This document shows, piece after piece, positions 13,501 through 23,376 of a DNA stretch of 64,000 nt (positions within the stretch are counted from its first letter, which is position 1; each line of letters starts with the position of its first letter). The notes beneath the pieces are model-generated. The model was not told where the DNA came from. It searched no databases and saw only the letters and a list, made by a program, of their open reading frames with translations. The stretch comes from Linanthus parryae (lineage: Eukaryota; Streptophyta; Magnoliopsida; Ericales; Polemoniaceae). Position numbers and translations under genes: made by a program. The stretch spans positions 21,201,001-21,265,000 of the forward strand of contig JALGPY010000003.1 in the NCBI GenBank assembly GCA_023055425.1, given 5' to 3'.

Positions 13501-16500
13501 GGGGTTTAGATTGTTTTTACTCAACAGCAACAAATTGGTTATTTGTTGCATAGCCTTTTAACTACAGATAACCAAAGACATCATCATCTATGCATACTTC
13601 TAGTTCATTCATTTTATTTTTTTTGCTCCAACTAGTTCATTCATTTGATCCTCGCTTTTTTCACAAGAACCATGCAGCTTAGATCAAAGATAAAAATAGT
13701 TCATACTAAGAGCAGCTGAGACCGTACCTCGAGTTTGTCCTCTCTAACTTTATGTTCTCTAGGCAGTTTCCTGTACTCTTCAGTCAAACGAAGACACTCA
13801 TGGATGTTTTCTGGAGAAACAAAATCAACAGCGACCTTTGTACATGACTGCATGAGTATGTTTTAGAAGTTAGATTGACTTGTATCTTCGCCGTTATATC
13901 AAATATGGACAGAGAAAGGAAGTAGTTACTTTTAGATTCCTCACTTGGTGAGGACAACCAGCAGGAATAAAGACAGCCTCTCCAAGTTGTTGCTCGAAAG
14001 TCCAAGGCTCAACGCCTGTGGAGTTGAAAACGTGAGTTCCATAGTCACTCTAAGTGAAGTTAAAAAAGTGAAAACAGCTAGGATCTCAGAAATGCTAACC
14101 AAATTCTTCCTTCAGTTTTCTTTTATGCTCCAAAGTCAAATAGAAGCATTGGTCATGAATCGGATGAGCAACCTGACAAAAGAAGGAAACTAACTTTCAG
14201 GGCCTAAAACTCATTTGACAGCCACTAAATTAAGTTTAGCAATAGAAGAATCACCTGCTCAACTGGAGAACAGTAAGTGTGCCTGAACTCTCTACGGTGC
14301 TTCCTCAAGTATTCTTCTAACTTGGGCACATCTTCCCTTCTAAAGATATCCCAGAGCGCACCACCTGTTCCTTTTGTGGCATCCAAATTTGTATCCTGTA
14401 CTAGGCCATCAGATCTTATCTCTTGGTTGAGACCCTCCCGCACATCTTGAGCTTTGTGCTGCCTCTTCAACTGTTTAATGGCAGCTCGTTGATGATCATC
14501 TATAGCCATTTCTGAAGTGTGCGTCAAAATATTCACCTGTTTCACCCCAAGGTTCAGACTTTCAGTAAGTTCCAGAGAAGAAGTACTAGAATAATGTGTC
14601 ATTTATGCATGTGTCTGAACTTTGTAGAAGCTTTTAGCATCACAAAACTTGCTAATAATCTATTTGCTGAGTCAAATCTTGGATAGGTCCTCCAACTGTA
14701 GGACCTCGTATTAGAACTTTTAAGCTTTGTTCTTGGGTTTTCTGATACAACGGAACTGGCTAACCTAATCTCCTTAGACGGTGATAATATTAGACTCTTA
14801 ACAAATCCTCCAAGATTGGAGGACCTATCTTGGATAGGTCCTATAGGTCCTCCAACTGTAGGACCTCGTATTAGAAGTATTAAGCTTTGTTCTTGGGTTT
14901 TCTGATACAACGGAACCGGCTAACCTAATCTCCTTAGACGGTGATAATATTAGACTCTAGTTATTTCTTTTATAACAAATTCTGCAACGAGTTAAATTTC
15001 TTACGGAGAAGCATAACCACAATATAACAGTAACCAGTAGACTGCAATGCATTTACAAGTTTGATAGAAGACCTACCGCATCAGACATATCACAGTGAAG
15101 CTTGGTCACAGAATCCCCTCTTCCAAGTTCTTCAGCAACTCCATATGCGATATATGTCTTTGGACCTAGGTCAGGTTTTAGGATACCCTGAGGCAACTTC
15201 ACAGCAAGGTTAAGAAAACCGCCTCGGGGGTCGGCGTATTCTTGGAATGGTAACGCACTGATGAACTCGTCACAGTGTCGTGGCAAGAAATTTTCAAATT
15301 TATCTGATGGAGGCCAATCTTTCAACTTGAGCATCTCTGGCCAGAAATTCATATATCTTCTTCCTTCTGTATAACCTTTAAAGAATTCCCGAGTGTTTAT
15401 CTCCACCTGCATGATATGGAAGAAATCAGAAGTACATTTCAAATGGATGCGATACTGAAGACTCAAAATATGTGGGCAGTGAAGTGCCTGTACAACTATT
15501 GAGACAGTAACCTTCACCAAAGAACTATTTCCACCGATGCAACGATTGGGATGACTCAAGTTTTTGAGGATTCTAAGCGGGTTATCTAAATTTGAGCAAA
15601 AATATTGTACATGGAGTGATACAGCGTACTTCTAACCAGAAGATTTAAAATGCACCAAAAGCTTCACAAAACAAACCTCGCAGCCTGCTAAACAGTCTAT
15701 AGCCTTCACTTCTGACATGTTTGGATCCAGTTTTTCACTGAGTGCACGCCACATTACCATTGGCTCCCAGCTTAAACCGCTTGTTCCATCAAGAACATCA
15801 CGAACAATCACAGGTCTGCCATTTCTCCAATGCTTCTGGAAGTGCAATAGCTCTTCAACTTTTATGACATCCCTCGCATGCGGATAATACAAGTAATTGT
15901 CCCTAGAGTCTTCTCTTGAAGCAGCTCTTAGTGCCATATTAATGCCACTTTCAAGAGAGGTTCCTTCCAGAAAGCTCGGCAAGGACAATGTTTGCTCTAT
16001 CTCACGTTTACTTAATGCTTCTTCAGCTTTAGCCTCCAGGTGTGAAATCCAACTTTGAGGAAGAATGCGCTTGATCTCTAGCACACATTTTCCGCAACCA
16101 CCCATTTCTATTGCCGGACAAGTAATACTACCATCATCATTGGCAATCCATTTAGCCTTAGGCTCGATATCTTTTGCTGAAGTAACTGCCTTATGATGAT
16201 CTGGTAGAGGATCTCCACCATGAATGTAGTCAAAACCTCTGTTCACATATCGGATTGCTACATTGTCGCCGACTCTTAAAGCCTGTCCTTTGCGAATCTC
16301 ACGGCAACAACTAAGGCATAGCTCATATGAGCAATTAGGGCAGCTTCTGTGAAGGTCAACTATGGAAGTTGCACAGTTGTCGCTGCTCCGAGTCAAAAGG
16401 GAAGGAAATGAATCAATTATAGAACAATATTTTGAAAAAGAAAATAATAATATCGTAAACTCATTAGATACGATAAGCTTGCAATTGCAGTCTTAAGGTT

Positions 16501-17007
16501 CACAGAAAGTTACCAATAAACCCGCTCATCACTGTGGCAAATGGTCTCGTGTATCTTTATTGACGATAATGGAAGCCCTGCAAAATTTTGGTTGTTAGTC
16601 AGCAATGTAATATGCTCCAGTGAAAACTTCTCTAGCTCTTGAACGGTAAGAATACCTTGAATCAGAGCCTCCACATCAATCTCGTATGCTTGTTCTTGAT
16701 TGATTTGTTTCAGGTAAGGAAGAAGCTGCTTGATCATATAGTGCAGATGGCGAACTTTCTCTTGATCAGTGATATCCCTTTTCGAGGTCTGTTAAGAATG
16801 GCTATCAGAAAATTCATCTAAAGACGAAGATAAATATCAAATTATCACCAGACAAGTGCCTACCTTGATAATGCCACTTGTGTGCAAGCATGAGTTGCAG
16901 TTGCAACTTCTTTGACAGAATGGGCAACCTTCCGCGACTTCTTCTTCTGATAAGTGTGGATACCTACGTGCCCAGCAGACAGGAGAAAATGAAATTTTCA
17001 CCAGGCG

Positions 17008-17040
<33 letters not shown>

Positions 17041-18261
17041 GTATAAAGCAGCTGAATGAGAGAAAGTAGAGAAAATACCACTTCTTGATACACCGGGTAC
17101 AGTACTTTTTCTCTTTGCACTTTGTGCAGGGAACCACAATTCTTCTATCATCCCTCCTACACTGATGACACTTGAATCTCTCTTTTCTGGCTTCCTGCTC
17201 CTGAGAAGTACATTAAGGTATTAAAGTTATTCTACTCCAAAAACCATACAAGTGTAAACTTATGTGATATGAATATATAAATGAGATAGGCCATTACCAA
17301 CCTTATCTTTTCTTGTTGAACGACCAATGCTGTCACTTCTGACATCACTACCCGATGAGCATGCAGACGAGGAAGAAGATAGGTATGATGGATCATACCA
17401 TTGCTCTCTTCTATTCATTGAATTCACATTCTTTTTCACACCATTTAGGACCTCCTTTGATGGATTATCTACTTCTGACTCTCTACTCATGTTCCTTCCC
17501 TCTTCTTCCTTCAGGGCCTCCTTCACTCGATTATCTTCCTTACTTTTCAGTACCAATCGTCTTTTTATCTTCTTCTGGCCAATTGATTGTCCGGCCTTCA
17601 CACCATTGTATTCTTTCATCTCCCTGTCTGCCACCCTCACGTTCATATTTATCTCCTCTTCCTTAAAAACCTCTGTTATTGCTCTACTTCTGTTACTGCT
17701 CTCTTCTTCCATAGCAGCCTCCGCTTCTAGATCATCTAACCATTCACCATAGAAGAAATCAGAACAGAAGTTCCCGTGGGTACTGCCTCGTCTTTTTCTA
17801 GACCTTACAACATGTGAGCTTCCGTTCTCTTCACTGTCTGGAATACTGCTCATGTTTGATTCCCAATTCCACTTCTCCTGTTCATAATCTTCGCTTTCAC
17901 TAGAAGAGCACTCCTTACGACTCCTCTTTCTCGAGACCCCATTCTCAGAAAACGTCTTCCCTCTGCAGCATTCGTCTTTTTCAACTACTTGTCTCCTAAA
18001 ATTAACACTCTTCTGTCTGGATGACGAAGTACCACCAGAGCTCCCCTGAGGTTCCTTAAGGGATCTTCTGCTACTACCATTCGGCCTAATTCTAGGACTT
18101 CTCTTTCTCCTAACTGAAGGTGGCGATACAAAAATGCACGCCTTGTCGTCTTCACATTCTACTTTATGAACTACCCTGCTAACCCCGGAAACAATTGGGG
18201 GTTTCATGGTTTTCGGTGGGTTTTTATAAGAGTTGCTTCGCTCCAGAAACAGGGACCCCAT
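7520..18261 (-). CDS. JMJ25-like: JmjC-domain lysine-specific histone demethylase, JMJ25/IBM1-like (KDM3 group), 12 coding exons
   Basis: Predicted nuclear Fe(II)/2-oxoglutarate-dependent H3K9 demethylase, 1015 residues. Coding exons in transcript order: 18261-17302, 17200-17079, 16963-16864, 16788-16656, 16577-16514, 16382-15677, 15406-15077, 14536-14255, 14172-14100, 14015-13930, 13847-13728, 7591-7520; all junctions are GT-AG and keep phase. Residues 1-320 are basic and serine-rich with likely nuclear signals ([21 protein letters not shown]). Residues about 330-385 form a RING-like Cys-rich finger (CHQC, CTKC, CPFC, CNCNSC), and about 460-490 a second one (CDNC, CPNC, CLSCC). JmjC domain: metal ligands H799 and D801 (TKLHCDMSD) and H946 (GCPHQV); 2OG contacts likely T796 and K956. 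The short last exon ([13 protein letters not shown], stop) matches the family C terminus and lies 6.1 kb downstream. The start is the first ATG of the long exon, just after a leader-intron acceptor. Family assignment is firm; orthology to IBM1 rather than a paralogue is not. Confidence 0.93.
8697..9170. repeat. GC-rich segment with degenerate inverted ends
   Basis: Left TTAGTCGCCTA and right TAGGTGACTTAG are imperfect inverses. Both sides are packed with CGCTCCCGCTCC-type text in an AT-rich surround. Class undetermined. Confidence 0.35.
9464..9882. mobile_element. hAT-like MITE nested in an older relative
   Basis: Left AGGGCTAATTTGGGAATGCT (9464-9483) and the right end reading inward AGGGCGAGTTTGGGAATGCT form 18/20-matching inverted repeats. 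Flanking blocks 9305-9463 and 9883-10165 carry diverged versions of the same interior (GAAAGCTGCTGTAAAT; AAACTGCTTTTAAATTCG), so this copy sits inside an older one. Confidence 0.7.
10490..10735. repeat. Foldback element with three related arms
   Basis: GGAATGAGTGGTCGAGGTGA on the left arm (10550-10569) is answered by CACCTCGACCACTCATTCC (10594-10612) and again by CACCTCGACAACTCATTCC (about 10648-10666). Outer arms include AAATCAGATAAAATCATATC and GATATAATTTTATCTGATTT. The whole could form a long hairpin with either right arm. Confidence 0.75.
11594..11650. repeat. 27-bp tandem duplication
   Basis: CGGTCATATCCACGTACATA, followed by TCAGCC, occurs twice head to tail. Confidence 0.85.
12582..12653 (+). 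pseudogene. Last-exon-like fragment of an unidentified gene, antisense in the demethylase intron
   Basis: After an acceptor-like TTCTTTGCAG, the plus strand reads [20 protein letters not shown], then ENK and a stop. It is followed by 3' UTR-like sequence and an A-rich stretch (A8 at 12918-12925). I do not recognise the source gene. The codons look protein-like, but the segment immediately upstream is not clearly coding. Confidence 0.35.
14691..14958. repeat. Tandem duplication (160-bp offset) in demethylase intron 7
   Basis: Segment 14691-14798 recurs at 14851-14958 with only a few differences. Both copies run from TCCAACTGTAGGACC to GATAATATTAGACTCT. It lies between exons 7 and 8 and does not touch splice sites. 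Confidence 0.9.
16578..16655 (-). other. 78-nt in-frame intron (exitron-like) in the demethylase gene
   Basis: Intron 4 (CAAG/GTATTC to TTTTGCAG/GG) is exactly 26 codons long and has no in-frame stop, so retained transcripts stay open and gain 26 residues between the two zinc-finger regions. Family alignment favours removal, because the flanking residues then join directly. Confidence 0.7.
17009..17038. repeat. Poly(A) tract in demethylase intron 2
   Basis: A run of about 30 A residues lies between exons 2 and 3 (T run on the coding strand, upstream of the acceptor for exon 3). It may act as an extended polypyrimidine tract; no retroelement is attached to it. Confidence 0.8.
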
Positions 18262-18282
18262 TTTCCCTATTCACAAAGAGGG

Positions 18283-18527
18283 AAAACAAACTTTAACACC
18301 ATTTTTTTTTCTGTCAGGTCAATATCTCAAGTTAAAATAACTGATCAAACCCTGTGTAGTTTGCTTAGTTTCTGTTAGCTTTGTACCAAATAAATCACAG
18401 ATTAAAAACAAACTTTAACACCATATTTTTTTGCCTATGTTTTTCTGTGAGGTCAATATCAAGTTAAAAATAACTAATCAACCCTGTGTAGTTTCTTGGT
18501 TTCTGTCAGTTTTGTACCAAATAAATC
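18283..18527. repeat. Tandem duplication (122-bp offset) in the demethylase leader intron
   Basis: The block starting AAACAAACTTTAACACCA at about 18284 is repeated from about 18406. Both copies end in ACCAAATAAATCACAGATT. The copies differ by small indels. It lies inside the inferred leader intron, close to the acceptor. Confidence 0.85.
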
Positions 18528-18845
18528 ACAGATTTGTACCAAATTATCACTGGAATATTTGACCTATTAATGTGCAGACTGACGTAACGACTTTTGACTC
18601 AGGTCAAGCAATTTCGTGAAAACATGATCAATCTGGTGAAAAAAATTGAAGAACAAATCAACGGTTTTCAAAACCTAGAGCTCTGATTCTTCAATTTTCC
18701 GAGTCGTGAATACGAAATCGCAGCATTGATTTACAGTTTGAGCTCACACATCAATTAAAACAAGCAGACAAAACATGTATTCACACATTCGCGTACAGAA
18801 AACGCAGAAAGTTGAAGCGAAGGTCGGTGATCGGCGGGGACTCAC

Positions 18846-19100
18846 CAAGCTCCGGCGAATCGGAAACCGGTTACGAGTCCGGCGACGGAGAGGCGGTGTT
18901 GTGCATGTGGAATCGGAATCGAGTGCGGCGAATTGAGGAGATTGATCTGATGAGAGACGATTTTAGGGTTAGAAACGGAGAGGACGACGGAGATTGAGAG
19001 ATTGATATGGAATGGTTTTGTAGAGAGAGAGAGAGAGAGCTGCACCGAGAAACGGAGGGAGGACACATACATCTGCGAGTGAAGAGCACTGTTCCTTCCC
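18846..19100 (-). other. 5' UTR exon of the JmjC demethylase gene (inferred)
   Basis: On the minus strand a consensus donor (GCTTG/GTGAGT, intron side 18841-18845) pairs with an acceptor at 18267-18269, five bases before the ATG. This predicts a leader intron at 18267-18845. The exon upstream of the donor is rich in CT on the minus strand (GA repeat at 19020-19038 on the plus strand), as is common in plant leaders. The transcription start is not determinable; about 19095 is a guess from the TATA-like box. Confidence 0.55.
18871..18906 (-). promoter_or_regulatory. Candidate upstream ORF (11 codons) in the demethylase leader
   Basis: In the inferred 5' UTR exon an ATG at 18906 opens a short reading frame (MHNTASPSPDS, stop at 18871). 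If the leader is as predicted, scanning ribosomes meet this uORF before the main ATG. Its effect on translation is inference. Confidence 0.35.
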
Positions 19101-19124
19101 TACCTAACACTATTTTAGGGGAGG

Positions 19125-19132
19125 GATATAAT
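19125..19132 (-). promoter_or_regulatory. TATA-like box of the demethylase gene
   Basis: The minus strand reads ATTATATC here, about 30 bp before the pyrimidine-rich start of the inferred leader exon. Position and composition fit a plant TATA box, but the motif is short and the region AT-rich. Confidence 0.3.
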
Positions 19133-19592
19133 GTTTTACTTTTATTATTTTCATTTTCCAAATTGTTTTTCCAAATTGTCTTATTTACTTTTTAAGGTTG
19201 TTTATTTTTTTATATTTTTTTACCACCTACTCACTCTGTCACACCAGATTGTTCAATCTTTACATATTTGGCCGTCACACACGTTTGTTCAATGTTTCCT
19301 AACATATCAACTTTTTATATGGAAAATACAATCTTATGTTCTTTAATTTCTGTTGAGTCACCTTCCATTCAGTAAATTCTCAAAATAATTGGGGGTATAA
19401 ATGACTTTTTACTGGTTTAATAAATTAACAATCTCATATATTCACTTATCTGGTGGGAAGGAAGGAGTACAATAGCATAATCAGATTCAGGCAAAAGTAA
19501 TCTAGAAAGATGTGTTATTGTTCTGAGAGATATTGCGTCAAGTCGTGTAAGGAGGAGCAGGCCCTCTGTAAAAATTAGACAAAGGATATGTA

Positions 19593-19849
19593 TCATTCTG
19601 TCCCAGTTCTTTCTCTCCATCCTGATTTTTTAACTCGTATCTGGGTCACTTTAATCGGGTGATTTTGATAGCAAAATGAAGCGATTTTTCGATTATTTTT
19701 TCACCGTGTTATAAAACTACTTTTACTCTACAACATAATGAAAAAAATATTCAAAAATTACATCATTTGCTATCCAAATTACTGGGTCAAACTAACCCAG
19801 TAAATAGTGATGAAAGTCAAGTTGGGGAGGAAGAGGTGAGACAGAGTGA
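19593..19849. mobile_element. Stowaway-like MITE, copy D
   Basis: 257-bp palindrome beginning TCATTCTGTCCCAGTTC and ending GTGAGACAGAGTGA, flanked by TA. It lies in the upstream region of the demethylase gene, about 0.5 kb from the predicted leader. Confidence 0.88.
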
Positions 19850-21388
19850 TAATTATTTGAAGATGTTACTTCTCCAATCTAATCAAGTCACTCGCCAAAG
19901 TGATGATTTTAGCAAAAATCCAACCCACGACAACCTGGAGCCACACATTGCATAACATTTTTTTCCACCATTTTAGATCATTTTTACAATTTTGTCAATA
20001 AAATTAACTTTTTTAGAAGAAATAGACTAGATCCATTGCAAATGGGGAAAGTCAACTCCAAATCAAGGAGCTTAGACATTCATTTTTCATATTTCTCATA
20101 TTTTTTTAATTGGGTTTTGATTAGTAACATGCAGGTAAAAAAGATTAATTAGATTATTTAGTGGTGATTACCTGGCACATATGAATCGCACGCTACAACA
20201 GCAACAGCAACACAAATTCAATGTGATGATTCAAAAGTAGATGAATTACTGATTCGAGTGGAAGCAAAATTCGGGAACTTAAAAGAGATTTCTCACCTGA
20301 TGAATGCGCTACTGACATCGGGATCTCCAAATCGGTGGAATCTTCACTTTGAGAGTGAATAAGGATGTAACGGCTGGAAAAGAAGAAAGAAATCTTATGT
20401 TGGAGCTATGATTTGAGAAAAAAAAAGGAAATTTTGTTGCAACTTCACTTCACCCTATCCAATTCTTCAATGAGTCTTCAATTGCATAAGCTATAGCGAT
20501 TTGTGAGATCTCGATCCGGCTTCTTCAACACGAGCTCAGTGATTACGAAATTATAATGAATTGTAAAGTAGTGTTCAATATCCTCCAATCGCCGAATGAG
20601 TTGAAAAGCCAACATAGAAAGCTGCTTATAAGAGAGCTTAAGCTTCGTACTTTTCTAGGTGATCGCATACAGTCTATTTAGTGCGAAAAGACTGTAACAT
20701 CCTTTGCAAATCTAGTCGCATAGCAAGGATGTAGGGTTATAATAGTATATTGTTAATTTCTAGTATGCCCTCATTATCTAGTGCATCAGTTGTACCAAGA
20801 CCAGCTGCAATTATAACAAAGGTGTGATTGCTCGTTGCCCCCCCCCCCAATTTACCTCAATTGTCATTGACCCCTCCCCTAACAACCTTTATGCCTTCCC
20901 CAATTTCAAAATGTGTGTCGTTTAGTTTTGACAAGAAAATTCCTCAAATATCTTTCGCTAGTTTACCGTCAAGTCCATTTGTCTTAAGGTTAAATTTGCC
21001 ATGTTAATGGAATACATACATTAAATATATCACTGCCATAACCACCATATAACCCAGAATTCGGTGACTATTCCAGATTCTGGCGATAGCTTCCTGAATT
21101 CGGTGACATAATTTTACCCAAAATCCCTTTCACTGATTTGTCACCCAACCAAAGCCCACTGAATTGTCAGTATAACATAAACTAAAACAGACACCAAACA
21201 TGTCAATGGATAACAAGTAGGCCTGACAATAACCGTCACAACACGACAACCCGACACGAACCCAACACGAGGTTAGCGGGTTTCGGTCGATATGAACACG
21301 TTGGGGGGGGGGGGGGTAAAAGCAGGTTGACACGAAATTGACACGAAAATAAGCGGGTTAGGTTCGGGTCAAACACTAGTAACACAAA
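19850..21388. other. Upstream spacer of the demethylase gene
   Basis: No coding gene seen. It contains the two exon-like segments near 20160-20400, a C12 run near 20840, a patch of ACACGA/GGGTT repeats (21230-21375) typical of decayed transposon ends, and a G14 run (21303-21316). Confidence 0.5.
20160..20400 (-). other. Two exon-like segments upstream of the demethylase gene, same strand
   Basis: The minus strand carries an ATG (ATGTCAGTAGCGCATTCATC), a donor (CATCAG/GTGAGAAATC near 20297), an acceptor (GCTGTTGTAG near 20194) and a second donor (GTGCCAG/GTAATC near 20172). This defines a 21-nt mini-exon reading on as ACDSYVP. No continuation is visible. It could be a remote leader exon, a non-coding transcript or chance. 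Confidence 0.25.
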
Positions 21389-22229
21389 GGGTGAGTTTGG
21401 TAGAATGGTTTTTGGTGGAAAAACTGGTTTTTAGATTGTGGTGGAAAGTTTTTGTTTTTTTTTTTTTTTTATGAGATTTCGTATAAACTATTGTGTTGAC
21501 GGTTTTTAAACCAGATTAAAAATTGAAAGAAATGTGTTTGGTAGTGGTTTTTAAACTAAATTCAGTATGTTAATTGACAAATTTACCCCCCACCCCCCTA
21601 TATTCATTTATTTTTTAGATCCACGAAAAACAAAATAGACTGCATTTTAAATAAATAGATGTCTGAAGAAAATGCCCCCGATCCTGTTCTTGCTATCTGG
21701 ATTAGAGAAAATTTTGTCTCAAGTAGCGTAGATTTTAATATTTTAAAGTTTTGATCCAACAAACTATTTGTAATGGAGATTTTGTTAATCCTCCAATTAT
21801 GATTCATAATTTATTAATATATAAATCCTGAATATATCTAAAAAGGGAAGGAAACAAATACATCTACAATTAGGGTTTCAACATCCAGGGAGACGAGGTT
21901 TTACATCACGTGTTTTTTTTTTTTTTTTGAGGGACTCATGTGTTTTGAATCAGTAATACAATTTTACATTGCTTCTCTTAAAAAAAAACAGTTAAGTGAC
22001 ACAAGGTTAGTTTTGTGATGAAAATTGTGTGAGGGCATTTTAGTCATGATAGAAACTAAAAAAACTGGAAAAAAAACCCTCCAAATCTTAGTTTTTTCTT
22101 TCATGGCAAAAGTGAAAAAAAACTGATTTTAAAACTGATTTTTAAACCAAGCTAAACAAACACTTTCTAAAAACTATTTGGTTTTTCCACCAAAAACCAA
22201 AAAAAAAAACTTATTTGCCAAACGGACCG
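21389..22229. mobile_element. hAT-like MITE I (about 0.84 kb)
   Basis: Left end GGGTGAGTTTGGTAGAATGG followed by TTTTTGGTGGAAAAAC. The right end reads inward CGGTCCGTTTGGCAAATAAG then GGTTTTTGGTGGAAAAACC. A close relative follows at 22519-23264. Target duplications not resolved. Confidence 0.65.
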
Positions 22230-22518
22230 AAAATGAGCTCGTTTGACTCGTAGAAATCTCTAATAAAAAGTAACATATTAATCAGTTTGTAAGATCTGTA
22301 TATTTTATGGGAGTACAATTAAAAAAAAAAAAGTCCACATATAAATGCCCTAAATTCAACCACACATTGGTTTAACATCTTTATCTAATTCTCAAACTCT
22401 CACCCACGTCTCTCTCAGAACACATCTCTCTACTACTCTCACCTATTCTCTCCCAGTCATAACTCATTTTTGGCTTAGAGAACAACATTAACACCAAACA
22501 CGAAACCGACGACCACCG

Positions 22519-23264
22519 GTGAGTTTGGTAGAATGGTTTTTGGTGGAAAAATTGGTTGCTAGATTGTGGTGATTTTCTTTTTTTTTAGAGATTTGGTTTA
22601 AACCAATGTGTTTGGTGATGGTTTTAAACTAGATAAAAAATATGAGAAATGTGTTTGGTAGTGGTTTTTAAACTAGTTTTAGTATATTAAATGACAAATA
22701 TACCCTCCACTTGTAGGTATTTTACAGATTCGTGAAGAACAAATGCAAGGCAACAAGTTAACGATTTCATGAGCTTCAACGATTCCATGAAAGTTAAGAA
22801 ATTGAAGAACACATTAATGGTATTATGACATCCACTCAAATTTTCATACTTGGATTCAACAAAAAATTAACCATTTCGTGAAATTTCGATCACGTCAAAA
22901 TTCAAGACTCGTTGTTTCATGAAATCGAAGTATGAGTAACTTTGGGTGCTTATATACTCAACATTTGATGAGATGTTATTGTTAGAATAGGACAAACACA
23001 ATTAACACAAAAATAATAGCTCTAATAAAGAGGATGACCTAAGAATACATCTGAAAATATGAAGAAAGTGTGAGGGCGTATGGAGTTAGCAGAAATTGAA
23101 ACAAAAATGGAAAAAAACCATCAAAACATGGTTTTCTTTCCCAAGCCAAAAGTTGAAAAAAAAAAACTGGTTTAAAATCAATTTTTAAACCACACTAAAC
23201 AAACACTTTAAGGAAGTCATTTGGTGGCAAAACTAAAAACAAAACAGCTTGTCAAACGCTCTCC
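22519..23264. mobile_element. hAT-like MITE II (about 0.75 kb), relative of MITE I
   Basis: Left GGTGAGTTTGGTAGAATGG, TTTTTGGTGGAAAAATTGG; right end inverse with TTTGGTGGCAAAAC and GTCAAACGCTCTCC. The interior shares AATGTGTTTGGTAGTGGTTT with MITE I. The region between the two copies (22230-22518) is plain AT-rich sequence. Confidence 0.65.
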
Positions 23265-23376
23265 AAAGTCTCCATATTCTTTGTTGAATTCATTGTTCAT
23301 GTCGTCGTTTAATATTTCAGAGTTTCTGATCTGAGACGTGTTCATTAACTGCGGAGAAAGGAATAGATCGTGTGGG

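Larger units (their letters stand above)
7592..13727 (-). other. 6.1-kb terminal intron of the demethylase gene, filled with repeats
   Basis: The donor after exon 11 (CTCGAG/GTACGG) and the acceptor before exon 12 (AAACAG/ATAAAG) bound a 6136-bp intron; the gene's other introns are about 78-540 bp. It holds nested hAT-like MITEs (9305-10165), a foldback repeat (10490-10735), a GC-rich segment with degenerate inverted ends (8697-9170), a 27-bp tandem duplication (about 11594-11650), and a plus-strand exon-like fragment at 12582-12653. I see no gene of its own that is clearly intact. Confidence 0.75.

Noticed and set aside
16510..16737. Separate 75-residue gene
   Set aside because: It is exons 4 and 5 of the demethylase read through the 78-nt in-frame intron.
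17009..17038. Retroposon tail in demethylase intron 2
   Set aside because: No element body or flanking duplication accompanies the A run; the intron is too short to hold one.
17327..17752. 141-residue plus-strand open frame
   Set aside because: It is antisense to the first coding exon of the demethylase; the leucine/serine-rich text mirrors the acidic, lysine-rich coding strand.
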